From Symsagittifera roscoffensis (lineage: Eukaryota > Xenacoelomorpha > Acoela > Convolutidae), in the NCBI RefSeq assembly GCF_963678635.1, contig NW_026970977.1, forward strand, positions 22,173 through 86,172: DNA of 64,000 nt, in the 5' to 3' direction. Positions 21,501-34,600 of the stretch are shown here, in pieces. The translations under genes and the position numbers were made by a program. The first letter of the stretch is position 1. Each line of letters opens with the position of its first letter. Below the pieces are notes generated by a model that made no database searches, was not told the DNA's origin, and worked only from the letters and a program-made list of their open reading frames with translations.

Positions 21501-24500
21501 ATGGACCGCGTCCTTCTTGGCAAAAGTCTACCCGAAAGTCTCGCATTACTTGATAAAAGAATTCCTCCAAGCAGTAGTGGAAGTGTCAATAGTGGAACTA
21601 ATAGCCTTGTTCGTGACATTTGGAGCAGAGAGTTTCGTGAAAGGACCGGCGATGCTGCTCAACGAAGGAATCCAGAACCTGCGGTTAGGTGGACTTCTGA
21701 CATTGATTGCGATTACCCACGGAAACTTGGGAGGACTAATGAAATTGACACGTTGTCCAGAGCAGATGAGAGAGAGAGTGAGGAAATTAGACATGAAGAA
21801 ATCCACGGACTCGTGGAATAAGATAAGAGACCTGAGGCACACTCTTATACAATATCCTTTACAACAAAATTGCTTTGGAACGGGAGAAGACGAGACTATT
21901 GAAAGAGAGGAAGATGTTAGACGACATGTTGGAGGCTAGCCCCTGTTAACCGATCTGAGCTTGGCTATGAGAACTGATCCCTTAGCGCTGATCAGAGGAT
22001 TCACGGAGTTTGTGACAGTGATCTATGGACCAGCAGTCACGTTTGCGTTCCCTGACGTTAAGGTGGAGGCATATAGGAGGTCGGTGCTGCACCTGAACCT
22101 CATATCAGCAGTGGACGGTAGTACACTGAACTGGTGTGAACAGCACACATTGCGGGAGCTCATGAGTGAAGATCTGTTATTTACGAAAATATCGGAGCCG
22201 GAGATGACAGTCATCAATTTTGACGATCACTTCCGTGATCGCATGGGAGACGTAGAAAGAGGACACACCGAAGTGTTTCCGAAGCTTTGGAATCTGAGAC
22301 CCTATGATAAAACGAATGGTGAAATAACCAGAGTGCCTCATCTCACTGCAGCATATCATAAAATGAGAGAAGAGACGAAGGACTGGGGTGATTACGAGAA
22401 GCTGCCGGAGGCAACCCCTGAATTCCCTCTGATAAGAAGGATGTTGCTCGGAGCAGTCTCCGTGGTACAAACTCCTAGGTTGGGAGCATTCGAATCCAAT
22501 GAAAGGAGAGTAGGGAATTTCGTGGGAACGATGGATCCATACTTTGTAGGGAGAAATGCCGCCGTGTTACAATACACACGATTTGCATATACGGATCAAG
22601 CGACGAGAAGGCGAATAAGCAACGCCGCGACTCCCGAGCCTGAAAGATTTGACGAGGAATGGACGGGATTAGGCTTAGCTCCGATGAAGATGAGAGGCAG
22701 GACCGAACTTCCTGAAGCCTCCTTGATCCTGACTAGTGTGAAACCGGAGTTGAAAGTGGGAGGAACACTGCAGGCGAGAACCTTCCTAGCACCCTTCGGC
22801 TGCGAGGAAATCAAAGTGGTCCATGGAGAAGAGGAAGATAGATCGGCCGGTATATTGATAATACCGAAGTTTCCGGAAGAAACCGACAATGATAAGCAAG
22901 GACCCTCGAGCTCAAAGAAGGATAACTCAGAAGGAGATGACGGACAGGGAGGAAGCCGTCAAACTGAAGAACCCATGCAACAAGATGCAAGTCAAGCTGG
23001 TGGGGAAGACGACAGGGCATCGACAGGAGGAGCATCCAGCCTGGATTTCAATATCTTCAGTGATCTTGAGAACAACGCAGATAAGTTGGAGACGACTGAG
23101 CCAGCGGATGAAGGCATCTCGACACTGGAGCCTCCGTCAGCCTTTATGGAAATGAAACGGAATTTGCCGGAGAGCAGCTCTCCTGGCAATTCAAGGAATA
23201 ACGACCAAAGAATCCTCATGGAATCACCTAGAAGGAGAAGAATAGAGGCCTCAGCCAGAGTACCTTGCTTGGGAACGCTGCCCGAAGAAGAATGGGAAGT
23301 AAATCATCGAGACCACGAGAGTAGGACGGGATGCAAATTGGACAGAGTGGCGTTCATGGAAGAAGTCTGGACAATGGTTCAGAGCTATGGGACCCAGTCC
23401 ATTCTGAAAACGGGTATCAACCCTTGATGAGGGAAGTCCTTGACAAGCTTGATGAGTGTGAAGGGAGACTGAGTGAGTTGTTGATCGACTCGGTCACTGA
23501 TGAAAGTGAAGCAAATTCTCCCATCAAGATGACACCGCAGGACGATAAAGGAGAGGTGGTGTATCTGTCAAGAACCAGGAGAGGGACGATGCGATCAAAA
23601 ATGGTGATTGATAAGATCAATGCGATGAAAATGAAGTTAGGCAGCAGAGTGATACCGAGGAGAGTCGGAAAGACGAAGGTGGATTCGGAGATATCGATGA
23701 AAGCTGTTAACTCAGCGAAAAGGAAACGAGTCGAAGAGGTCATGGATTTGGGACAAGGTGATTATCAATTGCCTGGCACCGACAAATTGTTGACTGATAT
23801 AGCGATGATGCCACCCATTCTCATGGCGGGAATAAAGTCAACAGGTTATAAATCCAAAAGTAGTGACCGCACTCTGACTGGAGCAACCTTGGAAATGGAA
23901 ATACTCAGCCAATGTGGAGAGAGCAAGATGAAAGACTTTAAGCTGAAGATGAATCATGGAAAGGGAAATGTCGCAGGACAACTAGTACCAGTGGAGTATA
24001 ACCGACTGACGGTATCGGAGGCTGTGTCGATAGATGAACCGGCCGGTGGATACATGGAAATGTTGGAATACCAAAACTCGGCTAAAGGGTACGTGATGGC
24101 TCTGGAAGACAAGGATGCCATGGAGGGTTATCTGGAGACAATGTTACAAGGCACCACCCTCAAGCAGAAGGCGTACGGGACTTTAGCATCGTCTGAGATA
24201 CAGGCAGAAACGATGGAGCAGTTGGTGAGCCTTCCATGGAAAGCAGTGGTATTAAGGTATTTCGAAGAAGAGATGAGGACTACGCCAAGAATACACGCTC
24301 TCGTGGCAGTACCTTACATAAGAACAGAGTTACAACTGAGGTTTGCCTGGTGCATGATGGGACTAACTCGTCAAGAGTATGATTCAGAAGAAAAGAAGAG
24401 GTCAAAAGAAGAGAAGGTTTTCCTTATGACGAACCTGAGGGATCTGATAGTCCAAGAGGGAGCAGCAGTAGCGTGTGCGAAGCGGAGAAACGCTCTCTGT

Positions 24501-24680
24501 TTCATCCGATTCATGATAGAGTAGATTTCAGTACCTGCATTGAACACTTATGTTAAGATGCTGAGGGAAGGCGATGAGCGAGCGAAAGCCTTACTTTTGC
24601 TAGCACTGCTAGATATGCAGCAAAGCAAACCGATGAGGGTGAATATGAAAGAACCCGAGGAGTTAGAGCCCATGAGAAAG
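18578..24680 (+). pseudogene. ORFX, copy 1, cut off at the duplication junction
   Basis: ORFX opens at ATG 18578 (MDNFNLDEL) and is stopped where the duplication rejoins integrase sequence at 24680, so its carboxyl third is missing. Lesions: loss of the SGNH segment with a TGA at 19661-19663; a 20-bp deletion near 20828; a 2-bp deletion near 21475 unique to this copy; TAG at 21937-21939; a frame change near 23430; TAG at 24522-24524. Visible parts: an amino helical region, a coiled coil (about 19060-19240), the G-x-N-D motif FAGINDHL (about 20660), a conserved block around ELPAVWSDISNAMRGF (about 20960), and an acidic Ser/Gln-rich linker (about 22880-23120). Function unknown. Confidence 0.7.
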
Positions 24681-27349
24681 TGATGCGGATGATGGGTGGA
24701 TTGTTAGAAAGAGAAGTGACCAGAGATGACCCCGAGTGGACAGCAGCAGTGGCATCGCTAACAGTCAGTGAGAAGGTGAAGATCATGCCGTCCAGACGAC
24801 AGCACGCAGAGAACGAGAGGGATTGTAGGACAATAGTTCAGCAACTAGTATCCTCAATACCCCACGAGATTTTAACCAGTACTTCTTACGGACAGAAAGA
24901 ACAGGGGAGAAGCAAGCGAAAGAAAATCGTCACCTTTGTGGACCAGGATAAGGAAGGTGAAAAGGCAGAACAAAATCTGCTGCAAGACTATTTGTCCGGG
25001 GAGACGAATGATGAGAAGAACCAGCGATCACAAGATCAACACCCGGGACAAGAAAGTTTGTCCGGGGAGTCTGAGATAGACGAGAAAATTCCTGATGAGA
25101 AAAAGGACCTAGAGAACAGGGTTTTGTCCGGGGAGTTCAGATGGATGCGAAGAAGGCACAGACATGATCTGGAGAAGCGTGCAGTCTCCAGCACAACCTC
25201 TTCAAAAGATGACAATTCCCGAAATTCAGGAATGGACACCTATTCAGACAGGAACTCGAGGTCGGGATCAGAACTGTCCGAACTAGCGATCCACACACTA
25301 CTAGTGGAAACTCGGGCAAATGATCTGGACGGAGAGGTGTACCAGATTCTTGACAGCGATCGCTACCTTATACCAAGCGAAAGAGTCTTTGACAACGCAG
25401 CGGATGATTTGGAGACAATAGCGGTATCGAAACGTTCGATAAATTTGTTGCCACAAAAAGAGGTAGTCAGGACTGATCTTCAGCCGTTCAAGCAAGAAAC
25501 ACAGCAGCTGGCGAAGATTTGGTGCGTTAAGATGGAAGAAGACACATATCAGCCCAATGAACTGAATAGTCAGATGAGGGTCATGGAGACGTACTTGAAG
25601 GCGAGATACAGACTCTCGGATCCTCTAAGGGCCCAGAGAAATGATCGCATGACAAGTAACCTGAAAAGGTGGATCGAGAATGGTGCTCCGGATAAAGGGG
25701 ACCTCGATGAAGATAGTTATCGTATCCTGAGACAGTACTTCATGCAGAAGGAAGGGAGGTTATATTTGAACAAGGACGGGATTGTGGCATGCAAGAGAAG
25801 AGAAGAAGACAAAGTCCTATACAAGTATAACGCGATAGTGTTGCCGCAACTCTATCAGACAGAACTATTATTAAGGTCGCATGATCAGGTGGGCCATCAG
25901 GGGATCGATAAAGTATATCAGAGAATCCTGAAGCGCTTTGAGTGGCCTGGAATGAAAAAGGCATGCGAGAAGTGGGTAACAGCATGTCTGTCAAGCCAAC
26001 AGGTCAAGGATCCAAGGAAGTTGCGATTTCCTTTACAATCGATCGAGTCGTCTGAATTCAATGAGGTGGTGCAGATATATCACCAAAAGATATGCATGAC
26101 AGACAGTGGTTATAATCAGGTGTTTGTCATGATAGATCATTTTACGAAGTATGCAGAGGCCGTGCCCTGCATAACTGCCTCGGCGGAAGAGACATGCGAC
26201 CACCTGATCAATACGTGGATAGCGAGACATGGTTGTCCGATGACGTTTCAATAGGATAATGGAACAGCTTTCGTAGGAGAGCTTACTAAAGAGCTTATGA
26301 GACGCTCAGGTTGCTCAGGCTCACTCCACGACATACCACCCTCAGACGAATGGCTTAGTGGAAAGACAGAATAGGACGTTAGTGTCGATGCTGAGATTAT
26401 ATTGTTCCAGGTACATGACCGATTGGGACAGATACCTTCCACAGGTGATGGGAGCCTATAACAGCACGCAACACTCCACCACCGGAGTCACCCCTACATC
26501 ATGCTAACTGGACACGAAAAGTCTTTACCCTTAACCTTTTTCTACCCAGAATATGAGGGAAAGAAAACGTCTCCACAGGTCTATGTGAGGGATGTAATTA
26601 GACGTCAGCAAGAGTGTAGACAAGAGTGTAGACAAAATACTCAGCAAGCGCAGGCAAGGCAGAGGAAAAGATTTGATAAGAAAGCAGCTGGTGCAAAAGC
26701 TTACTCGGTAGGAGATTACCTATGGGTATTTCAAAACGTCATACCACCGAAAAGAACAAAAAAGCTTTTAAAAAAGTGGAGGGGACCCTTCATGATTACG
26801 GAGGTGCACCAGGAGGGACGCTTTTATAAACTGAATACGGGCTGAGCTGCTCATTACGAAAACATTAAGCCACACAATCCATCGACAGAAGACTGGTGTA
26901 TACCTGCAGACATGGAAGAAGGGGATTATCTAATGATGGACCCTGCTTGTGAGGTCAATGAGAAGGACACCAGGGAAAAGAACGATGGAAATGATGTCAT
27001 AGAGGAAGGAACGAGTACGCCACTGGACCTGGATCCAAATGACGTGATTGAAGCAGACGATGAAACTTTACCCTACGCAGAAGAGGACTGGCAGGACCCT
27101 GAACAAAGGGAGGTTCCTAAGAACTTGGAACCGGATCTTCCGTTCACGATACAGACTCGTCAGAAGGACGGGACAAGACCCAGAAAGAATTACAATCCTT
27201 ACGGTGACGACTTTGTAGTGGATAGGGTAGATCTGAAGAAGATAGTGGAGGAAGTAGTGGGTCTAGAAGAAATAACTGTGTCACAAGACATTGACATAGT
27301 CGATGATCACGATGATGAGTGGGTCGACGACCAATCGAAACCGAGGTAG
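24681..27349 (+). pseudogene. int: Integrase with linker and tail, copy 2
   Basis: This repeats copy 1 (14886-17297). The frame is open from the junction to 26254 because the 2-bp deletion of copy 1 is absent. It shares the Cys-to-Ser change, the TAG (26252-26254), both frameshifts and the TGA before the tail. In addition the first catalytic Asp has become Tyr (QIYHQKI at about 26076), a change not seen in copy 1. The first residues after 24680 are fused in frame to the truncated ORFX of copy 1 only through stop-interrupted sequence. Confidence 0.9.
24991..25135 (+). promoter_or_regulatory. Three internal polypurine-tract-like repeats, copy 2
   Basis: TTTGTCCGGGGAG occurs at 24991-25003, 25057-25069 and 25123-25135. 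It duplicates the cluster at 14939-15083 without change. Confidence 0.6.
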
Positions 27350-28230
27350 AATTCGACGACGAGCAACAGCAGTCATATGAACAAGACTTGACGAACCTGC
27401 GTGTCCTAGAGTGGCTGAACGAAATGACCTCGGACCCAGAGGGGACCAGCGTCACGATTCAAGACGTAGATCGTGAAAGCATGAAATACATCAAGACCGA
27501 ACGAGATGATCTTTCCTGGGCTGCCCAGGAAGGACGACTACTCATTCCAGCTTCTAACCTCGACTTGATACCCGGTATGCGATCGACGGGGACGTCGATG
27601 GATGTTTTTGTCCGGGGAGTGGGGGTAGGACTTACCCACACTGAAAACTTGATAATAAAAAAATTAAGAGTAGCAAGAGAAACAGGAGACTTAGAAGCAG
27701 AAACAGGCGAAGAACCTAAGAAACCTGACAAAGGTAGGGTAGTTGAGTCATATTTTAACTTACCAAATGAATATTCAAGTAACATAATACTAACAGACAG
27801 TGATTTCATACTCACAATTAGAACATGTGCAATAGCAATCACAGCAGACATGAGTTTTAGGACAGCGTTAGCAGCAGATTTTAAGAGAGAATACAAAAAC
27901 GTGGAATTCCTTTGGAAGCAAAGACCAGGAATAGGGGGCGTAGCGGCCTTACCTCCGGCGGCGTCGCAGATACCGGAAAAATACCTATGCTTCTTGGTAA
28001 CGAGGGCGACGGAGAAGCAGCACGTGGACCCAGAGAACCTAGTCTTGTCCTTGACGAGGCTGAGGGACTTCCTCGTGGAAATGGACGTGAAGGAACTCTC
28101 GCTTCCAGTGTACGATCCGAACAGAGGACGACTGCATCCTCGGGAATTGTACGCGCTTGTACACGTGATTTTCTCTGATACTAATATACAAGTATATTTA
28201 CATCAGAAATATTACTTAAGTATAGGCTGA
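27319..28230 (+). CDS. Macro-domain protein downstream of integrase, copy 2
   Basis: The predicted 303-residue sequence is identical to that of 17267-18178; see that entry for domain landmarks. The fourth polypurine-like string is at 27607-27619. No lesion separates the two copies here, in contrast to integrase and ORFX. That may only reflect the recent duplication. Confidence 0.6.
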   Translation: MGRRPIETEVEFDDEQQQSYEQDLTNLRVLEWLNEMTSDPEGTSVTIQDVDRESMKYIKTERDDLSWAAQEGRLLIPASNLDLIPGMRSTGTSMDVFVRGVGVGLTHTENLIIKKLRVARETGDLEAETGEEPKKPDKGRVVESYFNLPNEYSSNIILTDSDFILTIRTCAIAITADMSFRTALAADFKREYKNVEFLWKQRPGIGGVAALPPAASQIPEKYLCFLVTRATEKQHVDPENLVLSLTRLRDFLVEMDVKELSLPVYDPNRGRLHPRELYALVHVIFSDTNIQVYLHQKYYLSIG

Positions 28231-28629
28231 GTGACGTGCGAGAGGGTGTTAGGCTAAAGACTAAAATGTATGTAATGTGTGATATGTGTGCTACGTTATG
28301 TTATGTGTTATGTTATTAAGATCGTGGGTAAGAAGGGGTTAGTGACCATGAACAACTGAATGACGATCTTAGGAATAGATCCAAAGTTTGGACTGTCCAA
28401 TCTTAGGTCGAATTCCAAAATTTTAGAGACCGATTGATTTTAATAAAATTTAGGATAAATATCTTTTTATCTGAACTGTTTTAAAGCAAATTTTAACGAT
28501 ATATGTTAAAGTGAGACTGACAAGTGTGATATTTGTGACTTCTTTTCTAGATCCTGATTGATCATTTAATTACTCACTTGAGTCAAAACCTTGGAATCGA
28601 GTCGAATCAAGTCAAATCTGAAAAACAGT
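28231..28629 (+). promoter_or_regulatory. Spacer with splice-acceptor-like site before ORFX, copy 2
   Basis: Identical in arrangement to 18179-18577. CTTCTTTTCTAG ends at 28550. No ORF. Confidence 0.5.
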
Positions 28630-31600
28630 ATGGACAATTTCAACTTGGATGAATTGATGGACCTGACAGAGGCATATGTAGGACCGATGATAGATGCGAT
28701 CTATCGTCGGCTGATCAATCGAGACTTCGCTCTGGAGGACCCAGAGGTAGTCATGTTGCTGACCGCCCTGATCAACATCTTGGGGCATGACAACCGTGGA
28801 GACCGCCCCACGGAAGTCCTGTTGATGGCAGCATATGGAGAGAGGGGAGTACTAGACCGCCCGAACATGAGAGTGATGAGGTGGAGAAACGGGGCTCTCT
28901 CAGGGAGTGACTTGGCGAATGAGCCTGGATTGGGAAGTTCTAGGACTTACCAACCAGGTGAGATGCCTATGCCCTCCAAGCCCAAACCTGGGCTGACGAG
29001 AATGCATCAGGAGATGAACAGCGAGGCTGCCTCGTCTGGTTCACCACTGAGAGCAGCTTTGCCACCAAAGAGGGCGAAAGTAGGACAGAAGGTTCAGACG
29101 AACCAAACCATGCAAGATCTGGATGAGATGAAGGATGAACTGGAAAGTACGAAGAAGGAGCTGGACGAGATGACCAAAAGCATGCTCAAGATGGAGGACG
29201 ATCGAGACATGTGGAGAAAATTGTTCGAAGACTGCAACAAAAAGCAGGGTCAAGAAATTGAGCGCTTGAGGCAGGACTACAAAGAGCGATCGGAACAGAT
29301 GGCGTTGACAACGGCCGTGGAGAAAGTGATACCTGCAAGGAATATTCCTCATGGGCAGTCCCCGATGGAGCTCTTGACGCCTCGAGAAATGAGTCAAACA
29401 ACGGAGACACGGCTCCCGACAGAGACAAATCGAGTAACGATCCCGGACCCTAGTGACACCTTGGGTGACCCCGTCGTGGAACAAACGGTGAGGAAGCTGA
29501 TAGAGACAGCTGGACGACTGGTCGCCATCAAGAATGCGCCAGGTTCCGGGGTGACTACCCCCTATGGAACGATCGACGACGCGGGCAGAGTACGACTCTC
29601 CCGACTCTCCCAGACCATGATCAGACAGGGGATAAGTGACGTACAAAAGAACAATCAATTGAAATATAATTTCACGGGAGTTCCGGAGACAGATCCGAGA
29701 GCTTGCTCAATCGAGCGACTTTGAGTGCTGAAGGAAGAAGGAACAGCGAGTGACGCGGTGATTACCACCTTTGTGCCTCCTAGCCTGGAAACACGCTTGG
29801 GTACGGTTCCGGCCGTCACGAACTACCGGCAACAGAGCTCAAGCGAACCAGGTCAAAAGACAGACGTACAGGATCGATTGGGAGAAGCGCCGATGAGAAG
29901 GACCATCCATCCTAGGGGAAGAATAGGACCTGTCAACCCAATCGAAGAGACAGCCGGCACGTCTAGATCGGACACGAGATTGGAGACGACAAGTACCAGT
30001 CGAGAGGAGAGACGCCCGGGCAGAGGCTCGTTGATGTGGTCAAGACCCATACCGTCTCCCTGGCATGCATACAAAGACGAGCTAAGGAAGCTGGATCTCC
30101 AGAGGGTAAGCTTCATCGAAGATGCAAGGAGGATGCTGAATGGAGCGACGCTATCCGTCAGCACATTGTACTCGATAACCGGCGTAGACTGGTTGATAGC
30201 CGCTAGCATAAATTTCAGCTCCACGACGGCCTTGAGATTTGCTGACCTAGAGGGACTGCCCTCTAACAACACAATGGTACCAGTGAACGCGAGACCATTG
30301 CAAGACGTGAGATTGAATCATGATGAAGGGAATCGAGAAGAGAGACCTGGAAGATTTCTAGTGACAAGGGCGCCGATCGGACAACATGTGAAGATGTTCA
30401 GGCAAGTAAGCTCACCCCCTGGTCATGTGAAGGAGAGAATATACCCAAAACTAGTGAATCAAGATGGTGATGTCCAAAGATACGGCGGATTGAAAGCGAT
30501 AAAGAAAGATGAGACCATCTTCGCCGCCTATGACAAAACAGAAATGAGGAAGGCCAAGATTATGATAGTAGCGAATTCAGAGTTCGTGTACACCTCCAAG
30601 TCTCTGTTTTGGCTGGACGTCATAATGTTGGTAGCGGTCGACCTGGACCTACTGCAATCGATATCTCTGGCTATAGGGGTACAAAGGCAGACGGACATGA
30701 ACCCAATTACGATCGTGTTTGCTGGCATCAATGACCATCTACACAGTAGACGTTTTCTGAGCAGACTCAGAGATCCTACAACGGCAGAGAACGCTGTGTG
30801 GCCAGCGATAAAAGATATCCTTGAGTCGATGAGTGAAGTGGTGGATGCGACGAAGGAGGGGTCGTTCACCAAAGTGACACCGAGAATAGTATGCACATCT
30901 CCCGGATGGACTGAAATTTGTGTATGCGATTGTGACCTTGCTTTCGGAAAGAAAGTATGATGTGATCATATCAGCCTCGAATCGCATGATAGAGATGGAG
31001 AACCTGAGGCCACTCAAGGCTGAACTACCTGCAGTGTGGTCAGATATCTCAAACGCGATGAGAGGATTCAAGGACCATGCGCTACACATGTTAGTGTTGG
31101 ACGAGGTGCTGGGGTTGGAACTGTCCAGTTTCAGCCGACAGCTCAAAATGAAACCGGGAATAGACGACGACCATCGAGTGATTGCGGCGATGTCCAACGA
31201 CTTATGGTTCCAAGCAATGGAAGTGACAGGTGAAAACACGAGGAGGAAAAATTCACTAGAGACGAGAGCTCATTTGGAGGCGATGGTTTTGAGAACCAAG
31301 CCGGAAGCCAACCAGTGGCTACACCTGAATCCTAGAGTAGCGGCATTGGGTGCAGATGCTTTTGAGCAAGGCCCTGTGATAGTCACAAAGATCCATGCCT
31401 ACTTGTTGAAGGAGGTGAACCTGGCGGAAAATGCCGGAGAAAAGACCGCTGAATTTGTGAACAGAATGTGTCTGATTACTCTGGAAACCTTCTGGACCCA
31501 GGAAGTGAAGGGACAGGAGGGCTTTGAACGGACAGACAGCATGCTGGAAGGGTTGGGAGCCGGATGGACCGCGTCCTTCTTGGCAAAAGTCTACCCGAAA

Positions 31601-34600
31601 GTCTCGCATTACTTGATAAAAGAATTCCTCCAAGCAGTAGTGGAAGTGTCAATAGTGGAACTAATAGCCTTGTTCGTGACATTTGGAGCAGAGAGTTTCG
31701 TGAAAGGACCGGCGATGCTGCTCAACGAAGGAATCCAGAACCTGCGGTTAGGTGGACTTCTGACATTGATTGCGATTACCCACGGAAACTTGGGAGGACT
31801 AATGAAATTGACACGTTGTCCAGAGCAGATGAGAGAGAGAGTGAGGAAATTAGACATGAAGAAATCCACGGACTCGTGGAATAAGATAAGAGACCTGAGG
31901 CACACTCTTATACAATATCCTTTACAACAAAATTGCTTTGGAACGGGAGAAGACGAGACTATTGAAAGAGAGGAAGATGTTAGACGACATGTTGGAGGCT
32001 AGCCCCTGTTAACCGATCTGAGCTTGGCTATGAGAACTGATCCCTTAGCGCTGATCAGAGGATTCACGGAGTTTGTGACAGTGATCTATGGACCAGCAGT
32101 CACGTTTGCGTTCCCTGACGTTAAGGTGGAGGCATATAGGAGGTCGGTGCTGCACCTGAACCTCATATCAGCAGTGGACGGTAGTACACTGAACTGGTGT
32201 GAACAGCACACATTGCGGGAGCTCATGAGTGAAGATCTGTTATTTACGAAAATATCGGAGCCGGAGATGACAGTCATCAATTTTGACGATCACTTCCGTG
32301 ATCGCATGGGAGACGTAGAAAGAGGACACACCGAAGTGTTTCCGAAGCTTTGGAATCTGAGACCCTATGATAAAACGAATGGTGAAATAACCAGAGTGCC
32401 TCATCTCACTGCAGCATATCATAAAATGAGAGAAGAGACGAAGGACTGGGGTGATTACGAGAAGCTGCCGGAGGCAACCCCTGAATTCCCTCTGATAAGA
32501 AGGATGTTGCTCGGAGCAGTCTCCGTGGTACAAACTCCTAGGTTGGGAGCATTCGAATCCAATGAAAGGAGAGTAGGGAATTTCGTGGGAACGATGGATC
32601 CATACTTTGTAGGGAGAAATGCCGCCGTGTTACAATACACACGATTTGCATATACGGATCAAGCGACGAGAAGGCGAATAAGCAACGCCGCGACTCCCGA
32701 GCCTGAAAGATTTGACGAGGAATGGACGGGATTAGGCTTAGCTCCGATGAAGATGAGAGGCAGGACCGAACTTCCTGAAGCCTCCTTGATCCTGACTAGT
32801 GTGAAACCGGAGTTGAAAGTGGGAGGAACACTGCAGGCGAGAACCTTCCTAGCACCCTTCGGCTGCGAGAAAATCAAAGTGGTCCATGGAGAAGAGGAAG
32901 ATAGATCGGCCGGTATATTGATAATACCGAAGTTTCCGGAAGAAACCGACAATGATAAGCAAGGACCCTCGAGCTCAAAGAAGGATAACTCAGAAGGAGA
33001 TGACGGACAGGGAGGAAGCCGTCAAACTGAAGAACCCATGCAACAAGATGCAAGTCAAGCTGGTGGGGAAGACGACAGGGCATCGACAGGAGGAGCATCC
33101 AGCCTGGATTTCAATATCTTCAGTGATCTTGAGAACAACGCAGATAAGTTGGAGACGACTGAGCCAGCGGATGAAGGCATCTCGACACTGGAGCCTCCGT
33201 CAGCCTTTATGGAAATGAAACGGAATTTGCCGGAGAGCAGCTCTCCTGGCAATTCAAGGAATAACGACCAAAGAATCCTCATGGAATCACCTAGAAGGAG
33301 AAGAATAGAGGCCTCAGCCAGAGTACCTTTCTTGGGAACGCTGCCCGAAGAAGAATGGGAAGTAAATCATCGAGACCACGAGAGTAGGACGGGATGCAAA
33401 TTGGACAGAGTGGCGTTCATGGAAGAAGTCTGGACAATGGTTCAGAGCTATGGGACCCAGTCCATTCTGAAAACGGGTATCAACCCTTGATGAGGGAAGT
33501 CCTTGACAAGCTTGATGAGTGTGAAGGGAGACTGAGTGAGTTGTTGATCGACTCGGTCACTGATGAAAGTGAAGCAAATTCTCCCATCAAGATGACACCG
33601 CAGGACGATAAAGGAGAGGTGGTGTATCTGTCAAGAACCAGGAGAGGGACGATGCGATCAAAAATGGTGATTGATAAGATCAATGCGATGAAAATGAAGT
33701 TAGGCAGCAGAGTGATACCGAGGAGAGTCGGAAAGACGAAGGTGGATTCGGAGATATCGATGAAAGCTGTTAACTCAGCGAAAAGGAAACGAGTCGAAGA
33801 GGTCATGGATTTGGGACAAGGTGATTATCAATTGCCTGGCACCGACAAATTGTTGACTGATATAGCGATGATGCCACCCATTCTCATGGCGGGAATAAAG
33901 TCAACAGGTTATAAATCCAAAAGTAGTGACCGCACTCTGACTGGAGCAACCTTGGAAATGGAAATACTCAGCCAATGTGGAGAGAGCAAGATGAAAGACT
34001 TTAAGCTGAAGATGAATCATGGAAAGGGAAATGTCGCAGGACAACTAGTACCAGTGGAGTATAACCGACTGACGGTATCGGAGGCTGTGTCGATAGATGA
34101 ACCGGCCGGTGGATACATGGAAATGTTGGAATACCAAAACTCGGCTAAAGGGTACGTGATGGCTCTGGAAGACAAGGATGCCATGGAGGGTTATCTGGAG
34201 ACAATGTTACAAGGCACCACCCTCAAGCAGAAGGCGTACGGGACTTTAGCATCGTCTGAGATACAGGCAGAAACGATGGAGCAGTTGGTGAGCCTTCCAT
34301 GGAAAGCAGTGGTATTAAGGTATTTCGAAGAAGAGATGAGGACTACGCCAAGAATACACGCTCTCGTGGCAGTACCTTACATAAGAACAGAGTTACAACT
34401 GAGGTTTGCCTGGTGCATGATGGGACTAACTCGCCAAGAGTATGATTCAGAAGAAAAGAAGAGGTCAAAAGAAGAGAAGGTTTTCCTTATGACGAACCTG
34501 AGGGATCTGATAGTCCAAGAGGGAGCAGCAGTAGCGTGTGCGAAGCGGAGAAACGCTCTCTGTTTCATCCGATTCATGATAGAGTAGATTTCAGTACCTG

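Larger units (their letters stand above)
14631..24680 (+). repeat. Tandem duplication, copy 1 (10,050 bp)
   Basis: It starts at TGATGCGGATGATGG and ends at the AAG preceding the same string at 24681. The two outer boundaries and the junction share only AAG (14628-14630, 24678-24680, 34741-34743), so the duplication arose between non-homologous sites. The unit holds the integrase, the macro-domain ORF, the spacer and about two thirds of ORFX. Confidence 0.95.
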
